64,000 nt of DNA, taken from the NCBI RefSeq assembly GCF_009932355.1, contig NZ_LEKU01000026.1:1-64000 (forward strand), written 5' to 3'. This stretch comes from Riemerella anatipestifer_E (GTDB lineage: Bacteria > Bacteroidota > Bacteroidia > Flavobacteriales > Weeksellaceae). The position numbers and the translations under genes were made by a program. The first letter of the stretch is position 1; every line of letters begins with the position of its first letter. Positions 17,899-27,781 of this stretch are shown here, in pieces. The notes below the pieces were generated by a model. That model was not told where the DNA came from and searched no databases. It saw only the letters and a list, made by a program, of their open reading frames with translations.

Positions 17899-19128
17899 TT
17901 AAAATTTAGACAGGATATGTTCCGTAGCTTTAGGCTGATTAGAGATGAAAACTTCTGCATTATTAGCCATTCTTGCCCTCAAAGATTCATCTAAAATTAA
18001 AGATTGAATAAATTGAACCACCTCTTCTGGAGTAGAAAAAAAACTACCTCCTCCATACTCAATAAGTGCGTCGGCTTCTGGGTTTTTACGATATTTATCT
18101 CCGAACAAAACAGGATTTCCAAAAACAGCCGATTCCAAAATATTGTGCAGCCCCGCACTATGAAAACCGCCGCCCACCACTGTTATATCCGCATAAGCAT
18201 AAATTCTAGAAAGTAGCCCTATAGTATTTATAATAAGGATATTATTTTCTTTATTGTTCTCTAACTCTTGCTCATTTAGTTCTGTATATAACAATGCTTG
18301 AGGAAACTTTTTCTTAAGTATAGACACTCGTTTTAAATCGTGTGGAGCGATGATGAGTTTAACTTCATTGTTAACTTTTGTAACCTTTTCAGCGATGATT
18401 TCTTCGGCTTCCCAAGAGCTTCCGAAAACAAGTAATAGGCTTTGGTCTTTAAACTTTTTAATCAATGGTATTTCTTCAAAATTAGCTTTAGTCGCCTTTA
18501 CTCTATCGTAACGAGTGTCCCCTGAAAGAGATGATTGAGATAAACCTATCCCCTGAGCTAAAGCCAACGAATCTTTAGTCTGATGGAAAAACCAATCTAT
18601 ATTCTTTTTTAATTCCGCCACCATCCATTTTCCATAAGGTTTAAAAAACACTTGAGATGGATAAAATAATGCCGAAACCACGAAAGTTTTTACATGCTTT
18701 TGCTTAAGTTCACTAAGTAGATTGTACCAATAGTCGTACTTTACAGTAAAGAAAAACTCCACTTGGAAATGATTTAAAAAAGAGGCTACTCCCTTTCTAG
18801 TGTCAAAAGGTAAATAACAAATGGCATCTGCGATAGTTTTCTTTTTAATTACATTTTCGTAACCAGAAGGAGAAAAAAAGGTAACCAATACTTTATAATC
18901 AGGATATTTTTTCTTTAATCCTTCCAATACAGGTAAGCCTTGCTCGTATTCACCTAGACTAGCGGCGTGCATCCAAATCACTTTATCGTTTGGAGAAAAT
19001 GCATTTTTAACAATAGTATTGCTTTTTTTTTGTCCCTCCCAACCCTTTCTGATTTTTGAATTGAAAACACTCCCCAACCTAAAACCAATAATTAGTAAGC
19101 GTATAAATATGAAGTATAAAATTTTCAT
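17899..19128 (-). CDS. waaA: 3-deoxy-D-manno-octulosonic-acid (Kdo) transferase
   Basis: WaaA (KdtA) adds Kdo to lipid A precursor at the inner membrane. The 409-residue protein has an N-terminal membrane anchor (residues 1-20) and the family motif WMHAASLGEYEQ near residue 53. A C-terminal GT-B half holds VVGGGFHSAGLHNILE near 315, which binds the nucleotide sugar. Length is normal. It is the last gene of a four-gene minus-strand operon. Confidence 0.94.
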   Translation of the reverse strand: MKILYFIFIRLLIIGFRLGSVFNSKIRKGWEGQKKSNTIVKNAFSPNDKVIWMHAASLGEYEQGLPVLEGLKKKYPDYKVLVTFFSPSGYENVIKKKTIADAICYLPFDTRKGVASFLNHFQVEFFFTVKYDYWYNLLSELKQKHVKTFVVSALFYPSQVFFKPYGKWMVAELKKNIDWFFHQTKDSLALAQGIGLSQSSLSGDTRYDRVKATKANFEEIPLIKKFKDQSLLLVFGSSWEAEEIIAEKVTKVNNEVKLIIAPHDLKRVSILKKKFPQALLYTELNEQELENNKENNILIINTIGLLSRIYAYADITVVGGGFHSAGLHNILESAVFGNPVLFGDKYRKNPEADALIEYGGGSFFSTPEEVVQFIQSLILDESLRARMANNAEVFISNQPKATEHILSKF

Positions 19129-19130
19129 TT

Positions 19131-19586
19131 TTATCTATAGATGTAAGATAATACCATATAAACGAAAGGAACAACAAATACACTTATAAAGCAAATAATA
19201 ATGTAAGGCTTAAACTGTTTTCTACACGCTGGTTCTGTACAAATTGTAATGGAAAGAAGAACGTGTTTAAAAACTAAAATTCCCAATAAAAGTAACTTCG
19301 TCATCAAATCTCCCATATACAACTGCACTTCTCTATTTTCTGGTGTAATGGGTACGATAAGGTTAGGTTCAGATTCAGGCAACACCACCATAAATAAACT
19401 CAAAATAAACCCTGCCAAAGCTGGTAGGAAAAATATCATTACACGGGATCCCCAAGCATCAGGCTCTAAATATAAATTAAAGTGGGTAGGTATTTTTTGA
19501 GGTAGTTTAGGGTAAGCCTTTATTGCCCTTACAAAGAGTAGTAGCAATAATATTACATTTATAATATCTAAGCCTTTAAACAACAT
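19131..19586 (-). CDS. DUF1648-type membrane protein
   Basis: A 151-residue protein with about four hydrophobic segments and the DUF1648 signature PTHFNLYLEPDAWGSR near residue 34. The family is found in SdpI-like membrane proteins, whose general role is unclear. Its ATG directly abuts the NlpC/P60 stop, and waaA follows after 2 bp, so the genes are tightly coupled. Confidence 0.75.
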   Translation of the reverse strand: MLFKGLDIINVILLLLLFVRAIKAYPKLPQKIPTHFNLYLEPDAWGSRVMIFFLPALAGFILSLFMVVLPESEPNLIVPITPENREVQLYMGDLMTKLLLLGILVFKHVLLSITICTEPACRKQFKPYIIICFISVFVVPFVYMVLSYIYR

Positions 19587-20300
19587 TTATAAAAGCGTTT
19601 TAATAAATCTGAGTTTATGTGTGTGTTTGTTTTGGTCTTTATTAAAAATCCCTACGGAATCCAACTCGTCTATCCTTACTTTACCGTGAGCGTGAATTAT
19701 TTTTCGGTCTTCTAGCATAATGCCTACATGGGTAATTCTGCCTTCTTCATTTTCAAAAAAAGCTAAATCTCCCGCTTGTGCCTCTTCTATAAAATCTAAC
19801 ACTTGCCCTACTTCCGCTTGTTGATAAGCATCTCTCGGGATTTTTATGCCACTTACCTTATAAACAATTTGAGTAAAACCGCTGCAATCTATCCCAAAAA
19901 AACTACGCCCACCCCAAAGGTAAGGTACATTTAAGAACTTTTGGGCAGTATCTTCAATGAAATTTCTAGTATTTGTAATCGTGGTTTCCTCTACACCTGA
20001 CTCTATTTCGGAGCCAATGGATAAAAGTAATTTTTCATCTCCAAAACCATATTCCAAAAAGGGTTGTTTAACAAGACTTTTTTTACTTTCATTAATATTT
20101 TCGTCTGAAATTATTTTAAACTGTTTTGCATCAGCCCAACCTTCATAGCCGTCAAAATCTATTTTTATATGCACCCAATTTCCTTCTTGAGAAAGAATCT
20201 CCACAGACTCTCCATACAATACTTGAGTGATAATTTCTGCCCTATCAGAACTTTCTGAACGCACGGGTACTACCGAAACACTCGCAACCGCTCTACTCAT
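19587..20300 (-). CDS. SH3-NlpC/P60 cell-wall peptidase (C40)
   Basis: A 237-residue peptidoglycan endopeptidase. It has an N-terminal bacterial SH3 region (about residues 5-65, with WVHIKI and GYEGWAD), a linker, and a C40 domain. The catalytic cysteine is in GIDCSGFTQ near residue 140 and the histidine in RITHVGIML near 190; HAHGK near 203 supplies the third polar residue. No signal peptide is evident, which is unusual for a wall hydrolase, though relatives in Flavobacteriia look the same. Confidence 0.88.
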   Translation of the reverse strand: MSRAVASVSVVPVRSESSDRAEIITQVLYGESVEILSQEGNWVHIKIDFDGYEGWADAKQFKIISDENINESKKSLVKQPFLEYGFGDEKLLLSIGSEIESGVEETTITNTRNFIEDTAQKFLNVPYLWGGRSFFGIDCSGFTQIVYKVSGIKIPRDAYQQAEVGQVLDFIEEAQAGDLAFFENEEGRITHVGIMLEDRKIIHAHGKVRIDELDSVGIFNKDQNKHTHKLRFIKTLL

Positions 20301-20304
20301 GATT

Positions 20305-20952
20305 TTATTTTTTTCTTGCCAAATTTAAACCGTCTCGCAAAGGTAAGATTAGATTTTCAAAATCGGGGTCTTTTGCTAAGATTTCGTTTAATTCTTTAAT
20401 AACTTGCGTTGATTTATCTTTAGAATTTTCCTCTAAAACCTTACCGTACCAAAGTACATTATCAAACATCAAAACGCCACCCGAATTTAGTCTATCTTTC
20501 ACAGCATTGAAATAATTAACATAATTACCCTTATCCGCATCTACAAAAACCATATCAAACATTTCTTGGGTTGAATTAAGATAATCCAAAGCGTTCTCTA
20601 GCCTAAAATCTATCTTGTCAGAATAGATGCTTTCTTCAAAATATTTCTTTGGGATATAGGCTAAATCTTCATTGATGTCTAAAGTAGTGATTTTACCTTC
20701 GTCAGGTAAACCTTCAGCCATTGACAAAGTAGCGTATCCTGTAAACGTCCCAATTTCTAGCACCGATTTAGGACGCAAAAGTTGAGAAATAATAGACAAC
20801 AACCTCCCCTGCTGAACGCCTGAAATCATATGAGGCTGTGTCGTTTTCTGATAAGTTTCTCTCCTTAATTTTCTAAGAATTTCAGGTTCACTAGATGTAT
20901 GCAGTTCCAAATAGCGATCCATATCGGGACATTGTTCTTCAAAAAAACCCAT
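20305..20952 (-). CDS. SAM-dependent O-methyltransferase (family 3)
   Basis: A 215-residue catechol-O-methyltransferase-like enzyme. Motif I is VLEIGTFTGYATLSMA near residue 65, TLDIN near 93 binds SAM, and MVFVDADKGNYVNYF near 135 and FDNVLWYG near 163 hold metal ligands. Length and motif order match bacterial class-3 O-methyltransferases. The substrate is unknown. It is the first gene of the operon leading to waaA. Confidence 0.88.
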   Translation of the reverse strand: MGFFEEQCPDMDRYLELHTSSEPEILRKLRRETYQKTTQPHMISGVQQGRLLSIISQLLRPKSVLEIGTFTGYATLSMAEGLPDEGKITTLDINEDLAYIPKKYFEESIYSDKIDFRLENALDYLNSTQEMFDMVFVDADKGNYVNYFNAVKDRLNSGGVLMFDNVLWYGKVLEENSKDKSTQVIKELNEILAKDPDFENLILPLRDGLNLARKK

Positions 20953-20987
20953 AAGTTTCTGAATAATTTAATTTTAATTAAAAAAAC

Positions 20988-21018
20988 ACCTCACTAATAT
21001 AGATAAAATTAGTGAGGT
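20988..21018 (-). terminator. Terminator after the OmpA lipoprotein gene
   Basis: An 11-bp perfect stem (20988-20998 with 21008-21018) is followed on the minus strand by a run of seven T. Confidence 0.85.
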
Positions 21019-21042
21019 ATTGTAAATTTTGTATGAGATAAT

Positions 21043-21888
21043 TTATTTTTTCACTGGAGCGATGTCCATAAGTTTCATAAACTCATCTAGTTTAGGCATA
21101 ATAATGATTTCCGTTCTACGGTTTTCTGCACGCCCAGACACACTCATATTAGTCGCCTTAGGGTTATACTCGCTACGCCCTCCAGCCGTAATTCTACTTG
21201 GGTCTACCCCAAACTGATTCTGCAATACTTTAGCTACAGAAGTTGCTCTTAAAGCTGATAAATCCCAATTGTCTTTCGGCAAACTCGCAGAGTTAAGCGG
21301 CACATTGTCTGTATTTCCTTCAATTAAAACAGAATATTTATCATAGTCGTTAATCACTTTAGCTACCTTTCCTAGCACTTCTTGTGCCGCTGGAAGAATA
21401 TTATAATCTCCTGATCTGTAAAGCATTTTATCAGAAAGTGAAATCATTACCACTCCTTTAAGTACCTTTACCTGAACATCTTGGTCAGCCACATTATCTA
21501 ACGAACGCTTAAGTTTGTTAGATAATGCTAAATTTAAACTATCATTTCTTGCATTAGTAGAAATAAGTTGCTTAATATAAGCATTAGACGCGTTAATTTC
21601 TCCAACCAATTTATCAATATTTGCAGAAGATTTTCCACTATTAGAAAGACAAGCATCTAGCGAAGACTTAAGAGCTTCATTTTGTCTGTTCAGAAGGTCA
21701 TTTTGACTTGTTAATCCTGCATTAGAGGACTTTAAATCTTGAATTTCTCTTTGACGCTCGGCTGCACTTTCTAGGCAGTCTTTGTAGTTAAGATTTAAGG
21801 CATCATACTGCTTTTTGCTGACGCACGAGGTCATTGCAAGTGCCATTGCCCCAACAGTTAAAATTTTTGTAAACTTCATCTTAATCAT
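21043..21888 (-). CDS. OmpA-family lipoprotein (peptidoglycan-binding)
   Basis: A protein of about 281 residues with a lipoprotein signal (lipobox AMTSC near residue 21), a long coiled coil (about 35-125), and a C-terminal OmpA domain. The OmpA domain has IEGNTDNVPLN near 195 and RITAGGRSEYNP near 235, the residues that bind diaminopimelate of peptidoglycan. The frame extends upstream past a good -7 box at 21903-21910, so the start is set at ATG 21888 (21879 is also possible). It links outer membrane and cell wall and lies next to the rod-shape operon. Confidence 0.9.
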   Translation of the reverse strand: MIKMKFTKILTVGAMALAMTSCVSKKQYDALNLNYKDCLESAAERQREIQDLKSSNAGLTSQNDLLNRQNEALKSSLDACLSNSGKSSANIDKLVGEINASNAYIKQLISTNARNDSLNLALSNKLKRSLDNVADQDVQVKVLKGVVMISLSDKMLYRSGDYNILPAAQEVLGKVAKVINDYDKYSVLIEGNTDNVPLNSASLPKDNWDLSALRATSVAKVLQNQFGVDPSRITAGGRSEYNPKATNMSVSGRAENRRTEIIIMPKLDEFMKLMDIAPVKK

Positions 21889-21902
21889 TTTTAATAGTTC
21901 TT

Positions 21903-21910
21903 CAAAGATA
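21903..21910 (-). promoter_or_regulatory. -7 box of the OmpA lipoprotein gene
   Basis: On the minus strand TATCTTTG lies 14 bp before the chosen ATG and argues against the longer frame. Confidence 0.5.
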
Positions 21911-21957
21911 ATAAAATTTGTGTGAAACCTAGATTTTTTAACCAAGATTAACAAAAC

Positions 21958-23205
21958 CTATACCAAGCTATTCTTATCTGTATAGTTGAGTTTAAAGAAT
22001 ATTGCCGTCATAATTGAAAACGCTAGCAAAGAACTTCCTCCATAACTAAAATACGGCAACGGAATCCCAACGGTAGGAAATAACCCCATTACCATACCAA
22101 TGTTAATACTAAAATGCAGTAATAAAATAGAAGCAAAACTGTAACCAAATACCCGATTAAAAGTGCTTTTTTGTTGTTCTGCTAAATAATATATTCTGCC
22201 AATATAAATAGCATAAAAAATAATTAGCAAAATACTACCTAGAAACCCCCATTCTTCGCCTACGGTACAGAAGATATAATCGGTCTCTTGCTCTGGCACA
22301 AATTTACCTTGTGTTACCGAACCTTGCTTATAGCCTTTACCAGTAAAACCTCCAGAACCAATAGCCGTTTTGGAATACAATAAATTATACCCCGAAGTAT
22401 CTCTAAAAGCTCGCTCGCCTTTGTAAAGCACTTCTATTCTTTCTCTCTGATGTTTAGGCAATTTTTCCAGTATCATTTTGGAAGAATATGCCATTCCTCC
22501 CAACAGCAAAAATCCTAAAGCAATTGCAATAATATTAACGGGAATCCATTTAATTTTATTCTGATTAAAAAATAGGAGTAAAGCTAAAAAAACAAACGTA
22601 ATGATAACAGCATAAATAGGGTTTATTTCCAAATTTATTTCTAAATACAACGAACCTAAAAACACTAAAGCAAAAATACCAATACCACCGAAAAACCACC
22701 CTGTAAGCCCTTCTCTATAAAGTGCTATCACAAAAGCCATAAAAACGAGTAAAGACCCAACATCAGGAATCATAAGCACCACCACCCCTGGTATTGCTAT
22801 AATAGCAAATGCTGTGAGAAACGACCGTTTATCTTTAAGATTGAAATCAGGGTGTGAGGCATAATTGGCCAACATCAGAGCTGTACCAATTTTAGCAAAT
22901 TCTACAGGTTGCATGGTTATTCCGCCAAACTTATACCAGTTCTTTTGTCCTAAAATTTCGGTTCCAAACGGAAACAATCCTATCAACAAAAGAACACCAA
23001 GTATGTAGAAAATGCCCGATAAATTCTCAAAAAACTTAGACCTTGTAACGAAAATAATAAACCCAACAAACAGAGAGATTCCAAAAAAAATAAGTTGTTT
23101 TTTTCCTAATCCTTCATCTACACTATTGATATTGAATATAGCAAAAATGCAGATAAGAATGTAGAGCCCTATCCCAAGTTTATCTATTCCTTCTGCTTTG
23201 TTCAT
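21958..23205 (-). CDS. rodA: Rod shape-determining peptidoglycan polymerase RodA
   Basis: RodA is a SEDS-family glycosyltransferase that polymerises lateral-wall peptidoglycan with PBP2. The 415-residue protein has about ten membrane spans, and near its C-terminus GIPLPYFSYGGSSL, the SEDS signature. Its start lies within the last 26 bp of mrdA, so the two are translationally coupled. It is the last gene of the mre operon. Confidence 0.95.
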   Translation of the reverse strand: MNKAEGIDKLGIGLYILICIFAIFNINSVDEGLGKKQLIFFGISLFVGFIIFVTRSKFFENLSGIFYILGVLLLIGLFPFGTEILGQKNWYKFGGITMQPVEFAKIGTALMLANYASHPDFNLKDKRSFLTAFAIIAIPGVVVLMIPDVGSLLVFMAFVIALYREGLTGWFFGGIGIFALVFLGSLYLEINLEINPIYAVIITFVFLALLLFFNQNKIKWIPVNIIAIALGFLLLGGMAYSSKMILEKLPKHQRERIEVLYKGERAFRDTSGYNLLYSKTAIGSGGFTGKGYKQGSVTQGKFVPEQETDYIFCTVGEEWGFLGSILLIIFYAIYIGRIYYLAEQQKSTFNRVFGYSFASILLLHFSINIGMVMGLFPTVGIPLPYFSYGGSSLLAFSIMTAIFFKLNYTDKNSLV

Positions 23206-25222
23206 TTTTTACGCTTTTAAGTTTTAAAGAATCTATTTTTAGTTTTAGTTCTTGTTTCTTTTTCTCTGGAAGATTAATTTTAAGACTATCTTGCAACTTC
23301 ACAATTGCTAAGCTATCTGTATTAGGTTTATACAAGCCTTTTCGTTTTAAATCTTGTATCCATTGTCTTCTATACTCTGGCATAAAGCTAGAGGAAACCA
23401 TTTTTCTATAAAGATGTTCTCTTTTAATTTCTCCTGTTAAATATTTTTCCGCTATAATTGTACAAGCAGGACCTGCCCATGTAGCCCCAAAACCTGCGTG
23501 CTCCATCACTGCTGCCACTACAATTTTAGGATCTTCGGCAGGAGCTATCATAGTATAAATAGAGTTATCTTTACCTTGAGGTACCTGTGCTGTACCCGTT
23601 TTTGCCATCTGAGTAAAATCATTGGATTTCAAGCCTCTACCTGTCCCTCTAAGTACCACAGCTTCCATTCCTTTGAGAACCGCATCATAAAAGGCTTTAT
23701 TTTGAACCAGAGTTTTATGTTTCTTCTTAAATCTAGGGTCTGGATTAGGTTTACCATCTACTGATTTTACAATGTGAGGTGTGTAGAACCAACCCTTGTT
23801 GGCTATCGCTGCTGTAAAATTGGCTACTTGTAAAGGTGTTAGAAGTATATCTCCTTGCCCCATTCCATTAAAGACAGCTCCCGTAGCTAGAGGATCCCAC
23901 TTTTTAGCATCTCCTGTTCTACCACTCGCTTTGTAAATAGAAGCCATTCTTTTTTCATAGAACTCTCCACTAGGGATTTGCCCTTTTGCTCCCACCGCCA
24001 AATCGTTATTCAAATACACACCTAGCCCAAAGCTATTCATAATTTCCTTCCATTCATCAACTCCTTTAGACGGATTACCCGGGTACTTGTTAATAATGGC
24101 TAAGTAAGCATAAGAAAAATAACAGTTACTAGATACTTGTATTGATGGAATCAGAGGGTCTGCACCACCATGACCTTTAATCCTCAAGCCTCTATAATTA
24201 AACCCTCCTCCACAAGGGAATACAGTGTTTGGAGTCATCACGCCCATTTGCATCGCTGCCAGAGCTGTTACTAATTTAAAGGTTGAGCCTGGAGGATAAG
24301 CCGCTTGGATAGACCTGTCAAACATGGGCATATCAAACTTATCCGTCTGAAGCCTATAAATATTTTTATTTTTATCTGGACCTGTAAAAGCTGAAGGATC
24401 TACATCTGGACCTGTTGCTAAAGCTAATATTTCCCCTGTTTTAGGGTCTAAAGCAACTATTGCTCCACGCTTGTTTACCAGCATTTCCTCTGCAATCCTT
24501 TGCAAATCATAATCTATAGTAAGGGTTAAATCTTTTCCTGTAACTACTTCTTTATCTAATTCCCCATCTTTGTAAGGTCCAATACTTCTTAGTTTAATAT
24601 CCTTTTGTATGTATTGTACTCCTTTTTCTCCTCTAAGTTCCTTTTCATAAGATTTCTCTACACCTGATTTCCCTATGATGTCTCCAGGAAGATAGTACAA
24701 AGAGTCCTTCTTAATATCCGCCTGATTAACTTCATTTGTAAAGCCAAGTAAATTACCCGAAGTAGCTACCTCATACTTTCTTTGTGGACGAGTAACGATA
24801 TTAAACGCTGGGTATTTAAAAATAAGTTCCTGAATTCTAGCCATTTCTTCTCTAGAAAGATTTTTCATGAAAGTCATTGGCTGTACTTTGGAGTAATACT
24901 GGTCTTTTTTTATCTCCTTGATTTTTTTTATAAAATCTTGCTTACTAATTCTAACCAAATTACAGAAACCAATAGTATCAAAATCTGGTCTCATAAGTGC
25001 TTGGGTAAACGAAATCTCATAAGATTGTTTATTCCCAACCAAAATTTTACCATTCCTATCGAATATAATACCTCTTTGTGGGATAATATATTCTGTTTTT
25101 ATGGAGGTGTTTGCAGCGTTTAATGCATATCTATCTGTAAATAATTGCAAATAAGCCAACCTCGCTATAAAAATGACAGCGATAAGTGATAAAACGATAC
25201 TAATTTTGTAAAAAGGTTTCAA
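23180..25222 (-). CDS. mrdA: Penicillin-binding protein 2
   Basis: PBP2 is the transpeptidase partner of RodA in the elongasome. The 680-residue protein has an N-terminal membrane anchor (residues 5-25), a dimerisation domain, and a transpeptidase domain. The catalytic serine is in GSTFK near residue 310, the second motif SSN near 345, and KTGTAQ near 550. Its C-terminal tail is lysine-rich. Start and stop overlap mreD and rodA. Confidence 0.95.
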   Translation of the reverse strand: MKPFYKISIVLSLIAVIFIARLAYLQLFTDRYALNAANTSIKTEYIIPQRGIIFDRNGKILVGNKQSYEISFTQALMRPDFDTIGFCNLVRISKQDFIKKIKEIKKDQYYSKVQPMTFMKNLSREEMARIQELIFKYPAFNIVTRPQRKYEVATSGNLLGFTNEVNQADIKKDSLYYLPGDIIGKSGVEKSYEKELRGEKGVQYIQKDIKLRSIGPYKDGELDKEVVTGKDLTLTIDYDLQRIAEEMLVNKRGAIVALDPKTGEILALATGPDVDPSAFTGPDKNKNIYRLQTDKFDMPMFDRSIQAAYPPGSTFKLVTALAAMQMGVMTPNTVFPCGGGFNYRGLRIKGHGGADPLIPSIQVSSNCYFSYAYLAIINKYPGNPSKGVDEWKEIMNSFGLGVYLNNDLAVGAKGQIPSGEFYEKRMASIYKASGRTGDAKKWDPLATGAVFNGMGQGDILLTPLQVANFTAAIANKGWFYTPHIVKSVDGKPNPDPRFKKKHKTLVQNKAFYDAVLKGMEAVVLRGTGRGLKSNDFTQMAKTGTAQVPQGKDNSIYTMIAPAEDPKIVVAAVMEHAGFGATWAGPACTIIAEKYLTGEIKREHLYRKMVSSSFMPEYRRQWIQDLKRKGLYKPNTDSLAIVKLQDSLKINLPEKKKQELKLKIDSLKLKSVKNEQSRRNR

Positions 25223-25728
25223 ACTTTTTGCTTGATTTTAAATATTAAAACATACAGCAAAATAAACACAAATGAAATAACCGAAGTTATTAAAACATTA
25301 AGGGATATTTCTAGAATTCTGTTCAGTTTAAAAAATTCTATAAACTGTACCAGTAGCTGATGTATCAATATACTAAAGAAAATATACATTAAAAACTGTG
25401 TCCATTGTATATTTTGAAATGAAAAGCTATCTGTAGCCTCGTTATCTATTGAAGTTTTGAAGATAAGCGTTCTAAAGTAAGCGATAATAGTCATCGCTAA
25501 AGCATTGATACCCCATGTTCCTAAAAAAGCATCTATCCCTAAACCTAAAACAAAACCCACCACTAGAAATACATAAAGGTTTCTATAGAATGGATAAAAC
25601 ATAATAAGTACAGGATAAACCACAGGAGTATAAGCCCCCGCTATAGAGATTTTATTAAACAAAAATATCTGAGCTGTTACTAGAATAACCGAAAACAGTA
25701 TATCTGTAAAAATATTTCTACTTATCAT
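25219..25728 (-). CDS. mreD: Rod shape-determining protein MreD
   Basis: A 169-residue, very hydrophobic protein with five or six membrane spans lying between mreC and mrdA, the standard MreD position. Sequence conservation of MreD is low, so the call rests mainly on context and topology. Its start overlaps mreC by 11 bp and its end overlaps mrdA by 4 bp. Confidence 0.88.
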   Translation of the reverse strand: MISRNIFTDILFSVILVTAQIFLFNKISIAGAYTPVVYPVLIMFYPFYRNLYVFLVVGFVLGLGIDAFLGTWGINALAMTIIAYFRTLIFKTSIDNEATDSFSFQNIQWTQFLMYIFFSILIHQLLVQFIEFFKLNRILEISLNVLITSVISFVFILLYVLIFKIKQKV

Positions 25729-26572
25729 CTTTCTTTATCACAGCGTTTAAACTATCCTGCACTTGTTGTAATTCTACTTTTTGTAGATTTTTTACAACAA
25801 ATACTTTTTTAACATTCCCCATATCCTGACCAAGCTCCACGCTTATATCCCAAAAACCAGTCTTAGTATCTACCTGAAAACCTGCTATAGTTCCAATAGA
25901 CACGCCTGCTGGGAAAACATCAGACTTTCCATCAGTTATCACTGTATCTCCCACTTTTACAGGCACATACTTAGGAATATCTGATAAATGCATCACTCTA
26001 GAGTCATCTCCTCTCCAAGTAAGAGTTCCGAAATAACCTGTATTTTTAAGAGCTGCATTCACCCTCATTTTGTTTACACTAAGTACAGACTGCACAATGG
26101 AATAATTATTCATACTGTTGATGACAATACCTGCTACTCCATTTGAGGCGATAACGCCCATTTTAGACTGCACTCCTTGATTTTTTCCTCTATTGATAGT
26201 GAAATAATTATCTCTTCTAATGATGGTGTTGCTCATCACATCAGCATCAATAATATGATAAATTTGTGAATTTTTATCCACATCCTTCACTCTGATATTT
26301 CTAGGGACACTCTTGTAGTTTTTACCATATACCTGCTCCATTAAAGCTTTATTCTGCTCTACTAATTCATCATTTATTTGTTTAAGTTTTAAATAGTTGG
26401 CTCCTTCATCTATATATCCAGAAACCCAAGAATTAAACGATGCCACTTGTCCCGCTAAAAAGGATTGTTGCATAGAATTCCGAGTGAAAATAAGAAACAA
26501 GGCTACTATTTGTAAAAAAATAAAAAATACAAATAAAGCATTTTTAGAAAAAAACCTCAGCAGATATCCCAT
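25718..26572 (-). CDS. mreC: Rod shape-determining protein MreC
   Basis: MreC is a membrane-anchored periplasmic scaffold of the elongasome. The 284-residue protein has one N-terminal span (residues 10-30), a short coiled coil (about 55-80), and the beta-rich MreC core with FTINRGKNQGVQSKMGV near residue 125 and VITDGKSDVFPAGVSIG near 210. It lies 23 bp after mreB. Confidence 0.93.
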   Translation of the reverse strand: MGYLLRFFSKNALFVFFIFLQIVALFLIFTRNSMQQSFLAGQVASFNSWVSGYIDEGANYLKLKQINDELVEQNKALMEQVYGKNYKSVPRNIRVKDVDKNSQIYHIIDADVMSNTIIRRDNYFTINRGKNQGVQSKMGVIASNGVAGIVINSMNNYSIVQSVLSVNKMRVNAALKNTGYFGTLTWRGDDSRVMHLSDIPKYVPVKVGDTVITDGKSDVFPAGVSIGTIAGFQVDTKTGFWDISVELGQDMGNVKKVFVVKNLQKVELQQVQDSLNAVIKKDDK

Positions 26573-26595
26573 AGAGGAAGTACTCTAAATTTTAG

Positions 26596-27621
26596 TTATT
26601 TAATAAGAAAATTAAACTTATCCATATTTTTAAGAGCAATCCCTGTACCTCTTACAACTGCTCTTAGAGGGTCTTCAGCTACAAATACAGGAAGTCCTGT
26701 TTTCTTATGAAGTCTATCTGCCAAACCTCTCAACAATGCTCCACCTCCCGCTAAGTAGATACCTGTTTTATAAATATCAGCCGCTAGTTCTGGTGGGGTC
26801 ATAGAAAGAGTTTCCATTACCGCATCTTCTATTCTAATGATAGATTTGTCTAAGGCACGAGCTATCTCCTTGTAACCTATCATAATCTCTTTAGGTTTAC
26901 CTGTAATTAAATCTCTACCTTGTACTGGAATATCTTCTATGTCTATATCAAGCTCTTCAACAGCAGAACCAACTTCTATTTTAATTCTTTCTGCAGTTCT
27001 TTCCCCTATGAATAAATTATGGTGTGTTCTAAGATAGTAAGCAATATCATTAGTAAATACATCTCCTGCAATCTTAACAGATTTATCACAAACGATACCT
27101 CCTAGTGCCACCACTGCAATCTCGGTAGTACCACCACCTATATCGATAATCATATTACCTTCAGGCTTTTGTACATCTATCCCCACACCTATTGCAGCCG
27201 CCATTGGTTCATAAATCAGCCTTACTTCTTTAGCATTAACCTTTTGAGCAGAATCTCTTACCGCTCTCTTCTCTACCTCAGTAATTCCTGAAGGAATACA
27301 AATTACAATCTTCAACGCAGGCTGAAATAGTTTACCTTTAATCCCTGGAATTTGCTTAATAAATTCCTTTATCATATGCTCAGAAGCGTGGAAGTCTGCA
27401 ATTACTCCATCTTTAAGCGGACGCACAGTTCTAATATCTTCGTGCGTTTTACCTTGCATATGTTTAGCCTGTTCTCCCACAGCGATAGGTCTCCCTGACT
27501 GTCGGTCTATAGCCACAATAGAAGGCTGGTCTATAACAATTTTGTTATTATGTATAATTAGTGTGTTAGCTGTACCCAAATCTATCGCAATTTCCTGCGT
27601 AAATAAATCAAATAACCCCAT
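26596..27621 (-). CDS. mreB: Actin-like rod shape protein MreB
   Basis: MreB forms membrane-bound filaments that guide wall synthesis. The 341-residue protein has the actin-fold phosphate loops IDLGTANTLI near residue 14 and IDIGGGTTEIAVVALGG near 160, and the adenosine motif YLAGGGALLRGL near 290. It is the first gene of the mreB-mreC-mreD-mrdA-rodA operon and has a -7 box upstream. Confidence 0.97.
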   Translation of the reverse strand: MGLFDLFTQEIAIDLGTANTLIIHNNKIVIDQPSIVAIDRQSGRPIAVGEQAKHMQGKTHEDIRTVRPLKDGVIADFHASEHMIKEFIKQIPGIKGKLFQPALKIVICIPSGITEVEKRAVRDSAQKVNAKEVRLIYEPMAAAIGVGIDVQKPEGNMIIDIGGGTTEIAVVALGGIVCDKSVKIAGDVFTNDIAYYLRTHHNLFIGERTAERIKIEVGSAVEELDIDIEDIPVQGRDLITGKPKEIMIGYKEIARALDKSIIRIEDAVMETLSMTPPELAADIYKTGIYLAGGGALLRGLADRLHKKTGLPVFVAEDPLRAVVRGTGIALKNMDKFNFLIK

Positions 27622-27659
27622 TTTATTAGTAGTGTTTGTGATAAAATTATTTAAGTTTA

Positions 27660-27667
27660 CAAAGATA
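27660..27667 (-). promoter_or_regulatory. -7 box of the mreBCD operon
   Basis: On the minus strand TATCTTTG lies 38 bp before the mreB ATG. No clear -33 element was found. Confidence 0.5.
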
Positions 27668-27729
27668 TAAATTTAGACTCACTTTAAATCATCTGATATT
27701 AAAAAAAATGTTAAAATTTAACTCCACAC

Positions 27730-27766
27730 AAAAAGAGTAGCCAATTTAATAACCGCTACTCTTTTT
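27730..27766 (-). terminator. Terminator after der
   Basis: A 12-bp perfect stem (27730-27741 with 27755-27766) has A and T tracts on both flanks. Confidence 0.85.
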
Positions 27767-27781
27767 ATGATTTTTATGATT